From Symbiodinium natans (Eukaryota > Sar > Dinophyceae > Suessiales > Symbiodiniaceae), in contig CAJNDS010000613.1 in assembly GCA_905221605.1 (NCBI GenBank), positions 100,001 through 164,000 on the forward strand: 64,000 nt of DNA, written 5' to 3'. Below are positions 11,219 through 21,885 of this stretch, one piece after another (the first letter of the stretch is position 1; every line of letters starts with the position of its first letter). Below the pieces are notes generated by a model. It ran no database searches. It saw only the letters and a program-made list of their open reading frames with translations, and was not told the origin of the DNA. Made by a program: the position numbers and the translations under genes.

Positions 11219-11500
11219 CTGTCCAATGGAATGCTACGATGCCAATTAATGTCAATGACCTGGCTGAATTCCACGAAAAGAATTCCGTCCTTTGCAATTC
11301 CCACTACTGTGCCTTTTGACTTCTTGGTCAGAGGCACCGGCAAAAGCCCATCCGGGGTCTTCATGACCAACTGCCAGAATCTCCGTGACTGCTGCCTCAC
11401 GCTGCGAGCTTTGCTTCGCAGGCACTGCAAGCGGCTGGGATGCAATGTCATCATCCTAAACCCTGGAACCCTAAACCCTCCACCCTAAACCCCAGCCCCC

Positions 11501-12291
11501 AGGAAGCAAGGTTGGAGCAAGTCTGACCTGGACGACAAGTTGACCAAGAAAGTCCAGACCCTCTCGGAGGCCTCCAATTTTGTGTTCTGTCCCAGCAGTG
11601 TAACGTATGACACGTGCGACTTTGGGCCAGGCCGCGACTCAAGAGCTGAACGAGTGCTTGGTGAGGCACGCCAAGCCCAACCCGGAGAAAGACCGCAGGA
11701 AGACCAAGCCGGCGCCGGCCCCTACGTCGGCCAATGTGCCCACACCCCCCCAAAAGTTCATGTCGGACGACGACGATGAGGAGGACGAGGACGCTGATGG
11801 TGCCGACGCTGCGGCGGTGTCTGACAACGAGAAAGAGCAGGGCTCCCAGGGCTCAGACAGTGACCTCTTTGAGAACCGATTTGCACGCGCCGACACGAAG
11901 AACAGCAGGGACACCAACCAGGTAGGGCAGGACAAGTTGTTCCGAGACGTGGACAAAGCCCTGCTGGAGAAGCTCCCCAGCGACCTTTCCAGGCCTGCAC
12001 TTTCACCCGCACTGCTCTGAGCTTCGGGTTTTCTTCAGGGTTTCTTTTGCAGGTGGGATACCAAGTGCCTCGCGGCGATCCTGCGCAAAGAAGAGATCCT
12101 GAGCCTGGAGACTGCCTTCGATGTTTGCTCCCTTGAAGGCGGTCTTTGCTTTTCTGACCATGACATAGGGGGGGGATGAGGGGGGGGGGGGGCTCGTTGT
12201 CCTTTTGACAGGCGATTTGGCTTCCCATCTGGGAGAGTCCAAGACAGACTACGATCGCATCAGCTTCCGCGGTAAGAGAGTCTTGGCGTCC
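11501..12291 (+). CDS. Gene B, acidic Pro/Asp-rich exons
   Basis: Exon-like segments: 11502-11580 (QGWSKSDLDDKLTKKVQTLS), 11630-12000 (NECLVRHAKPNPEKDRRKT, a Pro/Ala linker, then SDDDDEEDEDADGADAA and DLFENRFARADTK), 12052-12133 (WDTKCLAAILRKEEILSLE) and 12215-12290 (LASHLGESKTDYDRISFRGK). The Asp/Glu run with flanking Ser is typical of a disordered acidic region. Poly-G at 12170-12192 marks intron sequence. Function unknown. Confidence 0.45.
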
Positions 12292-13574
12292 TGGAAGCAA
12301 AGGATGATGGAAATGCAGGCCTCAGCAAACACGTCAGGGAGTCATGCAAGCAGTCAGCACTGCAAGCAGTCAGCCCCGCTAGCAGTCAGCCCTGCTCTTG
12401 TCAGGTCACGCCGAAGCGAGGTGCCGCGACGCTGGGCACTGAGTCCTAGATGCTCGCACGCTACTGAGAAGCATCTGCCACGTGCTGTGTCTGGGGAGGA
12501 CCAAAGAGAGGCATGAAATCTTGTTCTTGCCTTTACTTGTTTGCGGCACGTGCTTGCTGCAACTCCACATGAGCTATGCCGCCTTGCAACAAACTTTCCA
12601 GTCTGTGCTCAAAACATAGCTGCTCTGCAGCATTTTCCAGGCCGTTTTCGCCTAGTCCTAGTCCCTAAACCCCAAACTCTCAAACTCCTAACCCTTAACA
12701 GCTTTCGAGTGTCATAATGAAGTACCCAATGACGGCACGGTGTCTGATTCTACTAGCAATTGCCTGCACCCAACAGAAACAGCCAATAGTCCAACATTGT
12801 CTTTGAAGCCACGCGTCTCCGTGCGCTTCTTGTCTCACGCCGCACGCTCGCAGCTTTGGGGAATCTTGGCTGCTTCGAGAGCACCACTTTCTTCGTGGTG
12901 TCAGGGTCCCTAGGCTGTAGCCCAAAGCCTAAAGTGCCTTCGGTCCTACACCCTAAAATCAGAAACTGCAATGGAGCTGATGGGTGAGGGGGAGGGCGCG
13001 CGGGGTGAGGGCTTTGCGGCCACGTCATCCCGGGGGGGGGCCGGGGGGGGGGGGGCTGTTCTTCTGTTTAAGTACTAGAGCGGTTGCCCTGGGTTTTTGG
13101 CAGGGGCTAGCGTGCTGGCTCCTGTGCAACGTGCTGGCCACGCCTGCTCCTTGCCCAGCGTGCTGCCTCAACAGCAACGTTCCGTCTCAATTTTTTTTTC
13201 CCCCCTGCGTCACGCACGTCGCGGCTGGAAAATCCTGAGACAGCATGCACTTTTTGTAGACGCCCGACGCAACCGCCTAAACCACAATGGCGCGAGACAC
13301 TCCACAAAAAACTGCGTGCTGCCTCGTTTTGGGTGAGTGCGTGCCACCTCAATTTACTGCGTTCCACCTCAACTTTTTGTCGCCCGCACGTGGCGGCGCA
13401 GAGCGGGCGAGACAGAACTGACAGCGCAAGGTGGAATGCAGTAGCCCGGCTAGCCCTGGCCCAGGAATGGCTGAGAGCAAGTGGTTCGCGGACCGGCTCC
13501 GAGAGCTCTGTGGGTCCCTGGGCCGCACTTCAGCGTGCTGGCTCCTGTAACGTGCTGGCTGCTTTTTCATTGGC

Positions 13575-14166
13575 CCAGGCTGCAGGAACCCGAAGCTCGA
13601 GAAGCTTTCAAAGCCAGGTTTCAAGACAGGGTCCAGTTTGCTGACAGTACCATCAAGCACAACCGGGCGCTGGGTGGCTACGTGATCAGTGCAAAGCTCT
13701 GGGAGGACGGGAGGACTCCCTGTCATTACTCACATGCTCACATGAGTGACACATGTCTTTGCAGGAGGCCCTTGAGACCTTTCGGCCGAGATGTTTTGAG
13801 CTTGGCTTGCCCCTGCGACCTACTCTCTTCGAAACGAAAGAAGATGCTGAAACCCAGAAGGCCGACGAGAACACGGAATCTGGGGCGCAGTCCACATCGC
13901 CTGAACAACCTCGCCTTGCTACGCAGAAGCTTTACCTGGCAACTTCGGGCGGCGTCCAAGGTGTTCTTCAGCTTCACAAGGCCTCCCCCCCCTCCCCCAA
14001 CCCCAAAAAGGTCCCCCCCCCCCCGCTTCCCAAACAAGTCATGTTGCGCCAGGCTCTGGACGATGACATGGAGGGGTATGCGTACATGTGGCGAACCCAC
14101 GAGATATGGTCTGTGCTCAAAAGAACGCAGAAGTTTCATAACTGGTTCAGCAAGTTGTCCCTCTGA
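13575..14166 (+). CDS. Gene B, exons of unknown function ending in an aromatic helix
   Basis: Exon-like segments: 13577-13712 (EAREAFKARFQDRVQFADST, GGYVISAKLWEDG), 13760-13960 (EALETFRPRCFELGLPLRPT, then a Glu/Ser-rich part) and 14040-14166 (LRQALDDDMEGYAYMWRTHE, then HNWFSKLSL). The intervening C-rich stretch 13982-14028 looks like an intron pyrimidine tract or a Pro-rich linker. A stop at 14164-14166 may be a true C-terminus or read-through into an intron. No domain identified. Confidence 0.42.
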
Positions 14167-14539
14167 TGAACTATGCCTCCTGCAGACGTGCTGCACTAGA
14201 CAGTCAGTGTAGTCTCTGCCTCCGATGTGGACATTGAGGCCGGAGCAGCAGGGCAGTCAACTGTCAGCTGCCTGGAAAGTTGACATCGGAATACACTTCA
14301 TCCGCAGGGATGACTACAGGGGAAAGGCGGACCACGTTCCTGGGGACAGACCTCGCCTTCCCTTCGACGCCCTCACCACGCCTGGTTTCTTCTTTGCGGC
14401 TCCCTGCCTGCCATGCTTCAGAAAAACAACCCTCAATCCGAAACCCTCAGTCGTCAACCAACCATCTCAAACCCGCAATCGTGGCGCCGAGGCCCAAGCC
14501 CTGCCGAATTCCTTAAACCCTTGGATCCCAGAACCCTTT

Positions 14540-15060
14540 CTTGCAGCCGAGGTTGGAGTTGGACTACAAGTGCGCGGCTGCAAGCCAGAGCTGCAGCTAG
14601 CAGCGCTGCAGGCCCTCGAGGTGGTCTTGTCCGCCTGTGTTCCACCAGATCTGGACTTGGATCTGCTACCGGGCCGGTCCGAGTGTGCCCCGGCTGCATG
14701 TTTTTCTCAGCAAACACAACTCCCTAGTGGCATCGTGCTCAGGTTTGATACGTGTTCGCCAGAACGAAGTTGAGCTAGACTGCCTGAATGAGTTCCTCAA
14801 CTATACGCAGCTGACACAAAGGCCGCAGAAGATACACATAATCCGTCATTGGATCCCATTTTTCGTCAGGTGGCGGTACACCAAAGTCTTCAGCAAGACG
14901 CAGCAGACACTGCAGACAGGTGCCTTGACCCAGACAATCCCTGCAGCTTGCATTGTCTCCCCTGTTGTGTCGGGAGGCATCAAGCTGCACGTCTTTGCTT
15001 GGTTCGTGATGAGGGCACCTTTCCAGGAGTCCTTCCAGGACCCAGCCACGCTGCCTTTGT
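14540..15060 (+). CDS. Gene B, weak exon-like segments
   Basis: Around 14547-14725 the frame AEVGVGLQVRGCKPELQLAA is open and Leu/Ala-rich. Around 14865-15060 two overlapping frames are open and the true one is not clear. Boundaries and frame are uncertain. They are listed because the stretch lacks telomeric repeats and lies between well-supported exons on the same strand. Confidence 0.25.
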
Positions 15061-15090
15061 AGTTGTGACGTCGGACAATTTGTTTGCCAG

Positions 15091-15546
15091 GATATCAACT
15101 ACTCTCGCCTCCAGCGCCGACTCATACATCGCCTCAGCCAGGCAGCGGAGGCACACTTCCCGGCCGTGCTCCAGACGCGGCTCCCTGTGCTTCAGCAAGG
15201 AGACGAAATCCACCCAGCGAGAACGTTTCTAGCCGATGACGTGAAAAATTTTCCTGACTGTCTTACGCACGTTCTGCAAGACATGTATTTTGTTAAAGAC
15301 CTTGCTGCTCAGGGACGGCCGCATCCTGCGCTTGGAGCCAAAGCCCAAGAGCCAGCTCTGCATCGAGAGATTCCTCAGCCGCGGTGGAGGCTTCATGGCC
15401 GCCACGCCAGACCAGTGTCTGGAAAGCATGGACTTGCAGGGTGTCCTACCGGTTCACTACCAGAGGCGCTCAATGCTCCCCATGTGCGTATGATCCTGGT
15501 AGACGCACGCAAAGCGAAATTGTATCATGAGCAGGACAGTGGCTGA
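15091..15546 (+). CDS. Gene B, helical exon (DINYSRLQRR...)
   Basis: After a CAG acceptor near 15090 the frame reads DINYSRLQRRLIHRLSQAAE, FPAVLQTRLPVLQQGDEIHP and ADDVKNFPDCLTHVLQD. A shift then gives a second good frame (RDGRILRLEPKPKSQLCIER, FLSRGGGFMAATPDQCLE) from about 15310, so a short intron probably lies near 15280-15310. The sequence is highly charged, as in its neighbours. No domain recognised. Confidence 0.45.
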   Translation, partial: DINYSRLQRRLIHRLSQAAEAHFPAVLQTRLPVLQQGDEIHPARTFLADDVKNFPDCLTHVLQDMYFVKDLAAQGRPHPALGAKAQEPALHREIPQPRWRLHGRHARPVSGKHGLAGCPTGSLPEALNAPHVRMILVDARKAKLYHEQDSG

Positions 15547-15879
15547 TTTCTTCTTTCGATACCTCCGCAAAGCCAGCAGCATGCTGTCTGAGGCTGTTGC
15601 GGCTGTTGCGCCCTCAAGCCCAAACCCTCATCCCTACAAGCTGAAGCCTAATTAAACCCTCGACCCTAAACCCTGAAATCCTAAGAGGAACTGGCCAAGA
15701 TGAGACTGAAGAGCTTCAGCTTGCTCTGCGACGCCTCACCTAAAGGTGCAATCGAGGCCGCAAGCATGCATTCTGTTTCTGTTCTCGTGGCGGAATACCA
15801 TATTTCTTGTTGAACACGTCCTTCACACCAAGGTTTGGCTTCCCGTGGTGGCTTGCAACGGTTTCGCAGCCGTTGGAAC

Positions 15880-16470
15880 TTTGCAAAGACTGGCAAGCCT
15901 TCTTGCAAGTCAGGTGGATGATGCTACCAAGATGCAGGTCGCTGCAGAAATAGCCGACGCCACCACGAAGCTCATGGTTGCCGATCGCAAGACAGACGAT
16001 CAGAAACCCCGAATGTGTCTCGACTACGCACAAAACATCCTGAACGTTGTCGTCAGTTCTTAGGACCTTATCCAAGGCCACGGAAGATCAAAGAGCTCCA
16101 ACAGAAAAGACTTGCGGCCAGAGAACAGCTTCAAGCGGTGCATCACTGCATCCAGAACATGGGCATGAATTTCGACGACATCTGGCCGAAAGAAAAACTG
16201 CAGCCCGTCGATCCAAGCACGCAAGTTCGGCTTTGTCACGAATTCGAAGGCGAAAGAAGGATGTACATTCACAATCTGATGGATGGAAGCAGCCACTGGG
16301 AGCACTTGGGTGAGGACCACTGCCGACTCATCTTGTCGCCAGACGAGGGGTCGTCCCTGTTTGCCGGGTTTGTTTTCATGGCGCACAAGGGTGCTGCTAT
16401 CGGGTTCAATCGCGACGAGAGGCTACTTGTCTGTACTTCTTGCTACGAAAAGCATCTGTACTTGTTGTGA
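15880..16470 (+). CDS. Gene B, long helical exons (degenerate WW-like segment)
   Basis: 15890-16063 encodes LASLLASQVDDATKMQVAAE and MVADRKTDDQKPRMCLDYAQ. 16070-16470 continues with RKIKELQQKRLAAREQLQAV, MNFDDIWPKEKLQPVDPS, ERRMYIHNLMDGSSHWEHLG, then LILSPDEGSSLFAGFVFMAH. The MYIHNLMDGSSHWE stretch resembles the second half of a WW domain, but the first Trp is not in place, so I do not call it. This is one of the longest continuous coding stretches in the island. Confidence 0.5.
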
Positions 16471-16549
16471 CATGAAGCCTGTCTTGTCGCACGCCAGTAG
16501 TTGTTCCTTCCTGACTTGTGGCTAAGTCACAAACTGCACAACCACTGCA

Positions 16550-17842
16550 AGAACGTCCTGAACTCCACGAAGCTGATGAAAAGTGCCTTGCCTTACGGGA
16601 GTGTGTTGTCAGTGAAAAGAGTGCAGAGCGAAGACGTGCTCAAGGAATGTTCTCTTTGACCACATGGATTTCACGCTGCCGCCGCTCCCCGTGGAAGCAG
16701 CATGGAGTCGCAAACACACTCAAGGAAGCCGGCAAACGCTACCTCGACGTCGTAAGCCTGGCTGCAGTCAGTCAGTCCTTAAGCCCTAGACCCCGTAGTC
16801 ATCCCTCCCTAAACCCTAAACCCCTAAACCCTAGACCTCTAAACCAGTCCCCTCAACCCTAGCCCTAAAGCCCTACCCGGAACCATGTTCCCTACTGTTT
16901 CGCCCAGGCAGAAGCTGGCGATGTACTACAGGAGATGTTCTCCAGGGACATCCTCCTCGAGTGCCCTAACTGCATATCTTTGTCGAAGTTTCGCTGCTGT
17001 GTGTTTCTTTTTGGGTTGAAGGAACGGGTTGGCTCCAACAGAGAACAAAGAGCACGACTTCCAGAAAATTGTGGACATTCTCTCCCGGTTGGTCAAGCTA
17101 CTTGCCACACATTGCGAGTGATTTTTGGTTAATTCTCTTGTTTTGTTAAGAATGAGCCGAGGCTTCACGACGATGGCTTCGATTTCTCTCGATGGTGCAG
17201 CTGGGCACACACCTCAAAGAGGACGCAGTTCACGGGAACCCTTCTCCTACTGTTCTGGAGTGGCATAGAGGCGGCATTTTCGGCAAACTATTCCTTACCC
17301 CCCCCCCCCCAGCAAGATTGTGCACAGGCCGGCATCAACCCTTTTCACATCATCAGTAAGAGTTCCGAGACAGAAGTCCCGGAGTCTAACTTCGAGAAGG
17401 TCGTCGACTTGACGATTCGAGCAGCCGTGATGCACTGGCAGGGCTGTTGGCTTGGAACGTCGGCACAAGCGTGCCAAATTTTGCATGTCGTAAGGCCCTG
17501 ATGGACGAGCAGGTGTACGCGCTTTGGAAATCCACGCGCGTCCTCATGGAGCCGTTTCGGAATGTATCCCTGGACTTGGTATCTGGGCTGCAATCATGCA
17601 ACTAACGCGGTCAGAGAGAATAAGAAGAGCGACCTGTCTACGCAACTAAGCAACGGAATGCCCGGAAGCTATGGCATCTGCACGGGCATGTGCTGGAAAT
17701 GAGCAGCAAAAACGTGGAACGGATGCTCAGTGGTCTGGCCTTCGACGTCCTGCAGTCTCACGTCCTGGGACACGAGCCGGATGTGGAATTCCCGCAGGAC
17801 CAGGCCATGGCCCGGATTTGGGCTCGTAAACAGGGTAGCTAG
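16550..17842 (+). CDS. Gene B, cluster of short exons
   Basis: Exon-like segments: 16552-16630 (NVLNSTKLMKSALPYGSVLS), 16648-16700 (LFDHMDFTLPPLPVEAAW), 16913-16985 (AEAGDVLQEMFSRDILLECP), 17030-17120 (EHDFQKIVDILSRLVKLLAT), 17193-17290 (HLKEDAVHGNPSPTVLEWHR), 17315-17460 (AGINPFHIISKSSETEVPES), 17500-17602 (DEQVYALWKSTRVLMEPFRN) and 17655-17842 (WHLHGHVLEMSSKNVERMLS, ending KQGS then a stop). A telomere-like patch at 16800-16880 lies in an intron. The stop at 17840-17842 could end a gene. No family recognised. Confidence 0.42.
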
Positions 17843-18718
17843 GTAACCGTCAGCTTGTCCTGCCACCTTCTTGCGTTCCACCCGAAACTCGTCCCTGTAC
17901 CCTAATACCCTAAACCCTACATCCTAAACGTCTAAACCACGCAAAGCTGGCAATACCAGAAGCCAGCTCAGCCAGGGCAAATAGAATCCCTGCCCTAAAC
18001 TGTGCTCTGCATGAGGCCCAAGCCCGTTCTGCCTGAAACCTAGTCCCTAAACCCAACTATGAAACTCCGAACCCTTAACAGCTTTGGAGCGTCAAAATCA
18101 AACACCCAAAGGACGAAACCTTCTGTCCAGGTCTGCCCCTAACTATGCTCTGCATTAGCCCTCAGCCCGTTTTCGCCTAATCCTAGTCCCTAAACCCCAA
18201 ACTCTAAAACTCCGAGCCCTTAACAGCTTTCGAGCGCGAAAATCAAGGAGCCAAGGATGGCACCGTCTGTGATTGCACACTGCGGGGGGGGCGTTTGGCG
18301 ACTTTGTGGCGGGTGTGCATGGGGGTTTGAGAGGTTGAGGGGTCTGTAGGGGTTTGATACTGCTGGCTGCGTGTGTCCCCCACCCACCTCCCCCCCCCCC
18401 TGCCACCCTACCCACACACCAGTTTGGACACCCCAACCCCAATTGTTTTTTATCTTGACCATTTCCTGCACCCTCGCTTTCGGTGCTGCGCCCTAGTTTC
18501 TATAGTTTGGGCAACCCCAGCTTGGGCACCCCAGCTTGGCACCCCCAGTTTCCACCCCCAGTAACTGGTGCAGTTAAGGTTTTGGTGATTCTCTGTTTTG
18601 TCCTCTTTTTCTTTTGGGTGGGGGGGCTTGGGAGGGAAGGGGGTTGGGCAGGGGAATTGGGGGTTCTTCCTTTCGTACGCCAATCCCAACCAAAAGCAGA
18701 CCCTAAAGAAACGAGGTT

Positions 18719-19543
18719 TTGCAGCCGAAATTTGGAAGGGACAACATGGAGGCGGAGATACTCTTGGAGCAACTGTTCTCCTACTTCACCTGCTGCGCCG
18801 AGTTTCTGGAATACGTCTTGCACCTTCGGTCCTTCCCTTCTTTGTCGGCCGGACTTCTGGCTGAAAAGAGCACGGTGGACACACAGGCCACTATCTTGAC
18901 GCAAGCCGAAAAGGAATGGAACATGGTGGTTGAAATGGAGAAATCGCCTGCAGGACAGGAAGTCTTGAGGAAGCATTGCATGTTCACAACATTTCAATGT
19001 TACAGAGAGATTCTTTCTGTGTTCGAACGACATCAATTCCGGTTTTGTGCCCCGGTCCGAGAGATCGTAGAAGCATGGTATCCCAGCTTCAGCCAAAGCA
19101 GCAACTTGGAAAACATCTTCCGGGAGATGGAGTATGCGATTCGCAAATCCGGAGCTCCTCAAGATTGTCTCACAAATCTGGGGTGCGTTGCCTTGCGGGC
19201 TTTGTTGAGAAGGGTGTGTCAAGACTCTGACAGCCCCAAAACGCCTGAGCTCGTGGAGGAGGACTGGGAGGGCAAGGAAATCCGAGGGCTCAAAAGCCGA
19301 ATTTGGAGCCCGAGCTCGGCTTTGCCATGTGCCTGAGTGAAAGATTTCGCAAAGTTTATTAATGTTTTGGGGTGCTACCTGAGCATTGGCAAGCATGCTT
19401 CAATCACAGGCAAACACCTTCGCCTGGACGAGATCCTCAAGACGTTCCCTAGCACGTCGGCCCACCACATGACGCACCACGGGCTCAACACCATGGCGGC
19501 GTTGAAAGATGCGGTGTCGAAACTCGTACTCATTGCAGTGTAG
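18719..19543 (+). CDS. Gene B (or separate gene), long unknown exons
   Basis: The longest clear exon here, about 18735-19330, reads MEAEILLEQLFSYFTCCAEF, LTQAEKEWNMVVEMEKSPAG, FTTFQCYREILSVFERHQFR and SNLENIFREMEYAIRKSGAP, and ends SDSPKTPELVEEDWEGKEIR. A second open stretch, 19337-19543, reads FAKFINVLGCYLSIGKHASI and RLDEILKTFPSTSAHHMTHH. The LENIFREMEYAI pattern recalls a repeated dinoflagellate family I cannot name. Predicted mostly helical, soluble. Confidence 0.5.
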
Positions 19544-19743
19544 GGCGTCGGGTTTGGGGTCTAGGTTGGGTTTCTGTTTTAGTTAAGCAGTTAAGGGTTA
19601 GGGCCAGGGTTTTGTAGTTCAGGTTTTCGGGTTTAGGGTTTAGGGGTAAGTAAGGATTAGGGTTTGGGTGTAGGGCGCGTTTTAGAACTTTAGGCTTTAG
19701 GGTTTAGGGTGCATTTCAGGGTCCAGCGTTTATTTGATGTTTA

Positions 19744-19905
19744 GTAGGGATTACCAGGAATGGAGAAAACCCTGTGGATGCCTCCAAGCACTTCTGGGTT
19801 GCAGAGTGCTTGCAGAGAGGCCTCCTTTTCCGCCATGCTGGCCAGTTCTACATGTGCATCAGCAATACGTATGCTGTGGTTCATGTTGCTTGGATTGCCT
19901 CGTTT
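19744..19905 (+). CDS. Gene B, exon with Trp/Tyr-rich segment
   Basis: The frame starting near 19777 reads DASKHFWVAECLQRGLLFRH, AGQFYMCISNTYAVVHVAW, followed by a T-rich stretch typical of an intron. The preceding bases (EWRK) may belong to the same exon after the CAG near 19757. This aromatic-rich pattern is short but well formed, and it lies on the same strand as its neighbours. Confidence 0.4.
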
Positions 19906-20378
19906 TTTTTTTCTCAACGTTCTGTGCTCTTTTTACAAGGTTGGGCTGTAAAGACTCTAGAACATAGCGAGTCCAGTCCAGGCTATTCGCTTGAGAGAGC
20001 TTCCTTGGGAGTTCCGGGGCCTCCTGCCTGCAACGCAAAAGAACCACAAGCCCTTTGCTTTCGGTGCAAAAGCGGGGAGACAGCTTGCAGACCCCTTCCA
20101 GAAAGACGACGATAGAACACGTGCCCTGCGCCTGGACTTTGGCCCGCAACGTGACTGAGATAGGTTTCTCTTTTGCCCGCAAAACATAGTTTGTTTTCTT
20201 GATGTGAATAGTTGCTTCTGTTCTTGCAAACAGAAACAAAACAAGGAACATGTTTCAGACCGTCCGCCTGAGATCGGACCAGGCCCGTGCAACGAAATAT
20301 TCTTGGGGGAAGAGACAATAACTAACCCATAATAAAGCGACGGCAAGTGTCTGAAACTGTTCAATTAAATCAACAAAG

Positions 20379-20941
20379 GTGGAGATATTTGAGTACTCGC
20401 TTCACGTTGCCGATGCTGCCTTGGCTGCAAAGTCAAGTACCATTCTGATTCGAAGGGCGCCGCAGCCTTGGAGCCTTCTCGTTTTCCTGTTCCGGGCAGA
20501 AATGATTTTGCAGATGACTTCAGCTGGTCTGAGTGAGCTTCTGGCACTGGAAGGCATAAGGATGCCAAAAAACGCAGCAAAGGCTGCAAAGATCAGAGGC
20601 CTCATGGAAACCACGTCCGTGAAAGAGAACACGGACCAGAACTTGAGGGACAGGATCGAGGCACTCTTGCAGCAGCAAGAACAAAGCAGGGGCAAGCGAA
20701 AAAGGACTGAGAATGATGAAGATGGCGGCGAAATTGAGCAGGAGAGGTTCAAAACGAATCATGTGTAGGCTATGTTGAAACATTTTTTCCGTAGAGCCTT
20801 TTTTTCTGGAAACGCACCAAGAATTGAGGAGCATGGTGAGGAGGATGTAGATCCCGCTTGTCTTGCTTGTGAGCAGCTCCTGGCCGAGCTCGAGGAAGAT
20901 GAGCAGGCCAGCCAAGCAAAGGCTGCGGGACAGCATATTTA
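20379..20941 (+). CDS. Gene B, SAP-like helical exon and acidic exon
   Basis: 20500-20768 encodes SAGLSELLALEGIRMPKNAA, AAKIRGLMETTSVKENTDQN and a basic/acidic end (RGKRKRTENDEDGGEIEQER). The LxELLxxEGIxxPKNAAKAAKIR pattern resembles a SAP-type helix-turn-helix seen in DNA/RNA-binding proteins, although the assignment is by eye. A second segment, 20810-20941, is acidic (EEHGEEDVDPACLACEQLLA, then a stop at 20939-20941). The basic cluster KRKR suggests a nuclear protein. Confidence 0.45.
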
Positions 20942-21059
20942 GGGCCCTGGGTTCTGTTGCTTAGCCCTAGGGCCATGGCTTCCTAAATAAGTAGAGGGAT
21001 TCCCTGTCAGCCTTTTTTTGTGTAAAATATCGACAACCTTTCGCTTGTTCCTGCGTCTC

Positions 21060-21563
21060 TGCTTTAAGCAATCAAGCCAAGGATGCTCCGGCAGAGCCGG
21101 AGGAGACAGCCGAGGCGAGAGAAGCGAGGTTGAGATCTTCGAGGGCTCTTTTGACAAAGAGCTCTTCAGTGCCAGAGTGGCTTACTTCCCGGTTTCCAGT
21201 TCCTGCCTGGGGCGCAATCCACCACACCGTGTCCAAGGATGGAAACAATCCATTGTTTCAAGCAAAGCTGGCGAACAAGGAGGTCTTCGACGGGAAGAGC
21301 CTTTGCATACATTGGACACATTTCTTGTTTATTCTTTTTTCGCAAAGATCGTTCCTGGCCAACAGAGGAACAGCTGCGGATGCTCGTACAACGCCAACTT
21401 GGACCAGGAACAACTGGACGAGGCAAAGGCCAATCCGAAGAATGTGACGCCAAAAGATCGATCAATGGCTCAGGCCTATTTCATGGCTTGGTCATGGCTG
21501 CAGCGAGCAGGCGATGCTCAGAATGGTCGTGGTGCTAAAAGAAAGAGGGATGACAACCTGTGA
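21060..21563 (+). CDS. Gene B, terminal exons with basic C-terminus
   Basis: Segment 21067-21310 encodes AKDAPAEPEETAEAREARLR, SSSVPEWLTSRFPVPAWGAI and NNPLFQAKLANKEVFDGKSL. After a short intron, about 21345-21563 gives QEQLDEAKANPKNVTPKDRS, AQAYFMAWSWLQRAGDAQNG and ends RGAKRKRDDNL with TGA. KRKRDD is a possible nuclear localisation signal. This is the last plus-strand coding sequence before the CCCTAAA array at 21788, so it is probably the 3' end of the island's transcription unit. Confidence 0.5.
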   Translation, partial: CFKQSSQGCSGRAGGDSRGERSEVEIFEGSFDKELFSARVAYFPVSSSCLGRNPPHRVQGWKQSIVSSKAGEQGGLRREEPLHTLDTFLVYSFFAKIVPGQQRNSCGCSYNANLDQEQLDEAKANPKNVTPKDRSMAQAYFMAWSWLQRAGDAQNGRGAKRKRDDNL

Positions 21564-21787
21564 GCGAGCAAGACTGAACATCAGAGAACTCAGAATAGTG
21601 GTCCTTTCACTGATATCGACAACTTTCATGCTTGAAGCTCACGGGATGTGGGTCCAATCCACAGTATTTAACGTGTGGAGAAGACAACAGCGAACCGCTC
21701 AAGCTGAGGAAAAGAAACAATCGAGACAGCATGCAGAATTCCTAGGAGCATGCACCTTGAGGCAGAATGCAAAGGGAGGCCCTTGAC

Positions 21788-21883
21788 TAAACCCTAAACC
21801 CTAAACCCTAAACCCTAAACCCTAAACCCTAAACCCTAAACCCTAAACCCTAAACCCTAAACCCTAAACCCTAAACCCTAACC
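21788..21883. repeat. CCCTAAA array at the right border of the gene island
   Basis: About thirteen near-perfect units directly abutting the ankyrin exon 21886-21983; the exon donor runs into it. Confidence 0.95.
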
Positions 21884-21885
21884 GC

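Larger units (their letters stand above)
4409..21885 (-). other. 17.5-kb intron of the ankyrin gene containing an opposite-strand gene island
   Basis: The exon ending at 21886 finishes with KSPLMKAFWL and the exon starting at 4408 begins ASAKGHLKIV. Joined with a GC donor (21885-21884) and an AG|G acceptor (4410-4409) they form an unbroken ankyrin repeat with no residues missing. No minus-strand ankyrin exon was seen in between. The intron starts GCGGTTAGGG and goes straight into a CCCTAAA array on the plus strand. It holds all plus-strand exons from 5015 to 21563. The alternative is that the island is an insertion or assembly join that happens to fall at an exon boundary. Confidence 0.6.

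Noticed and set aside
16200-16320. WW domain in the segment MYIHNLMDGSSHWE
   Set aside because: Only the second half matches and the first conserved Trp is missing.
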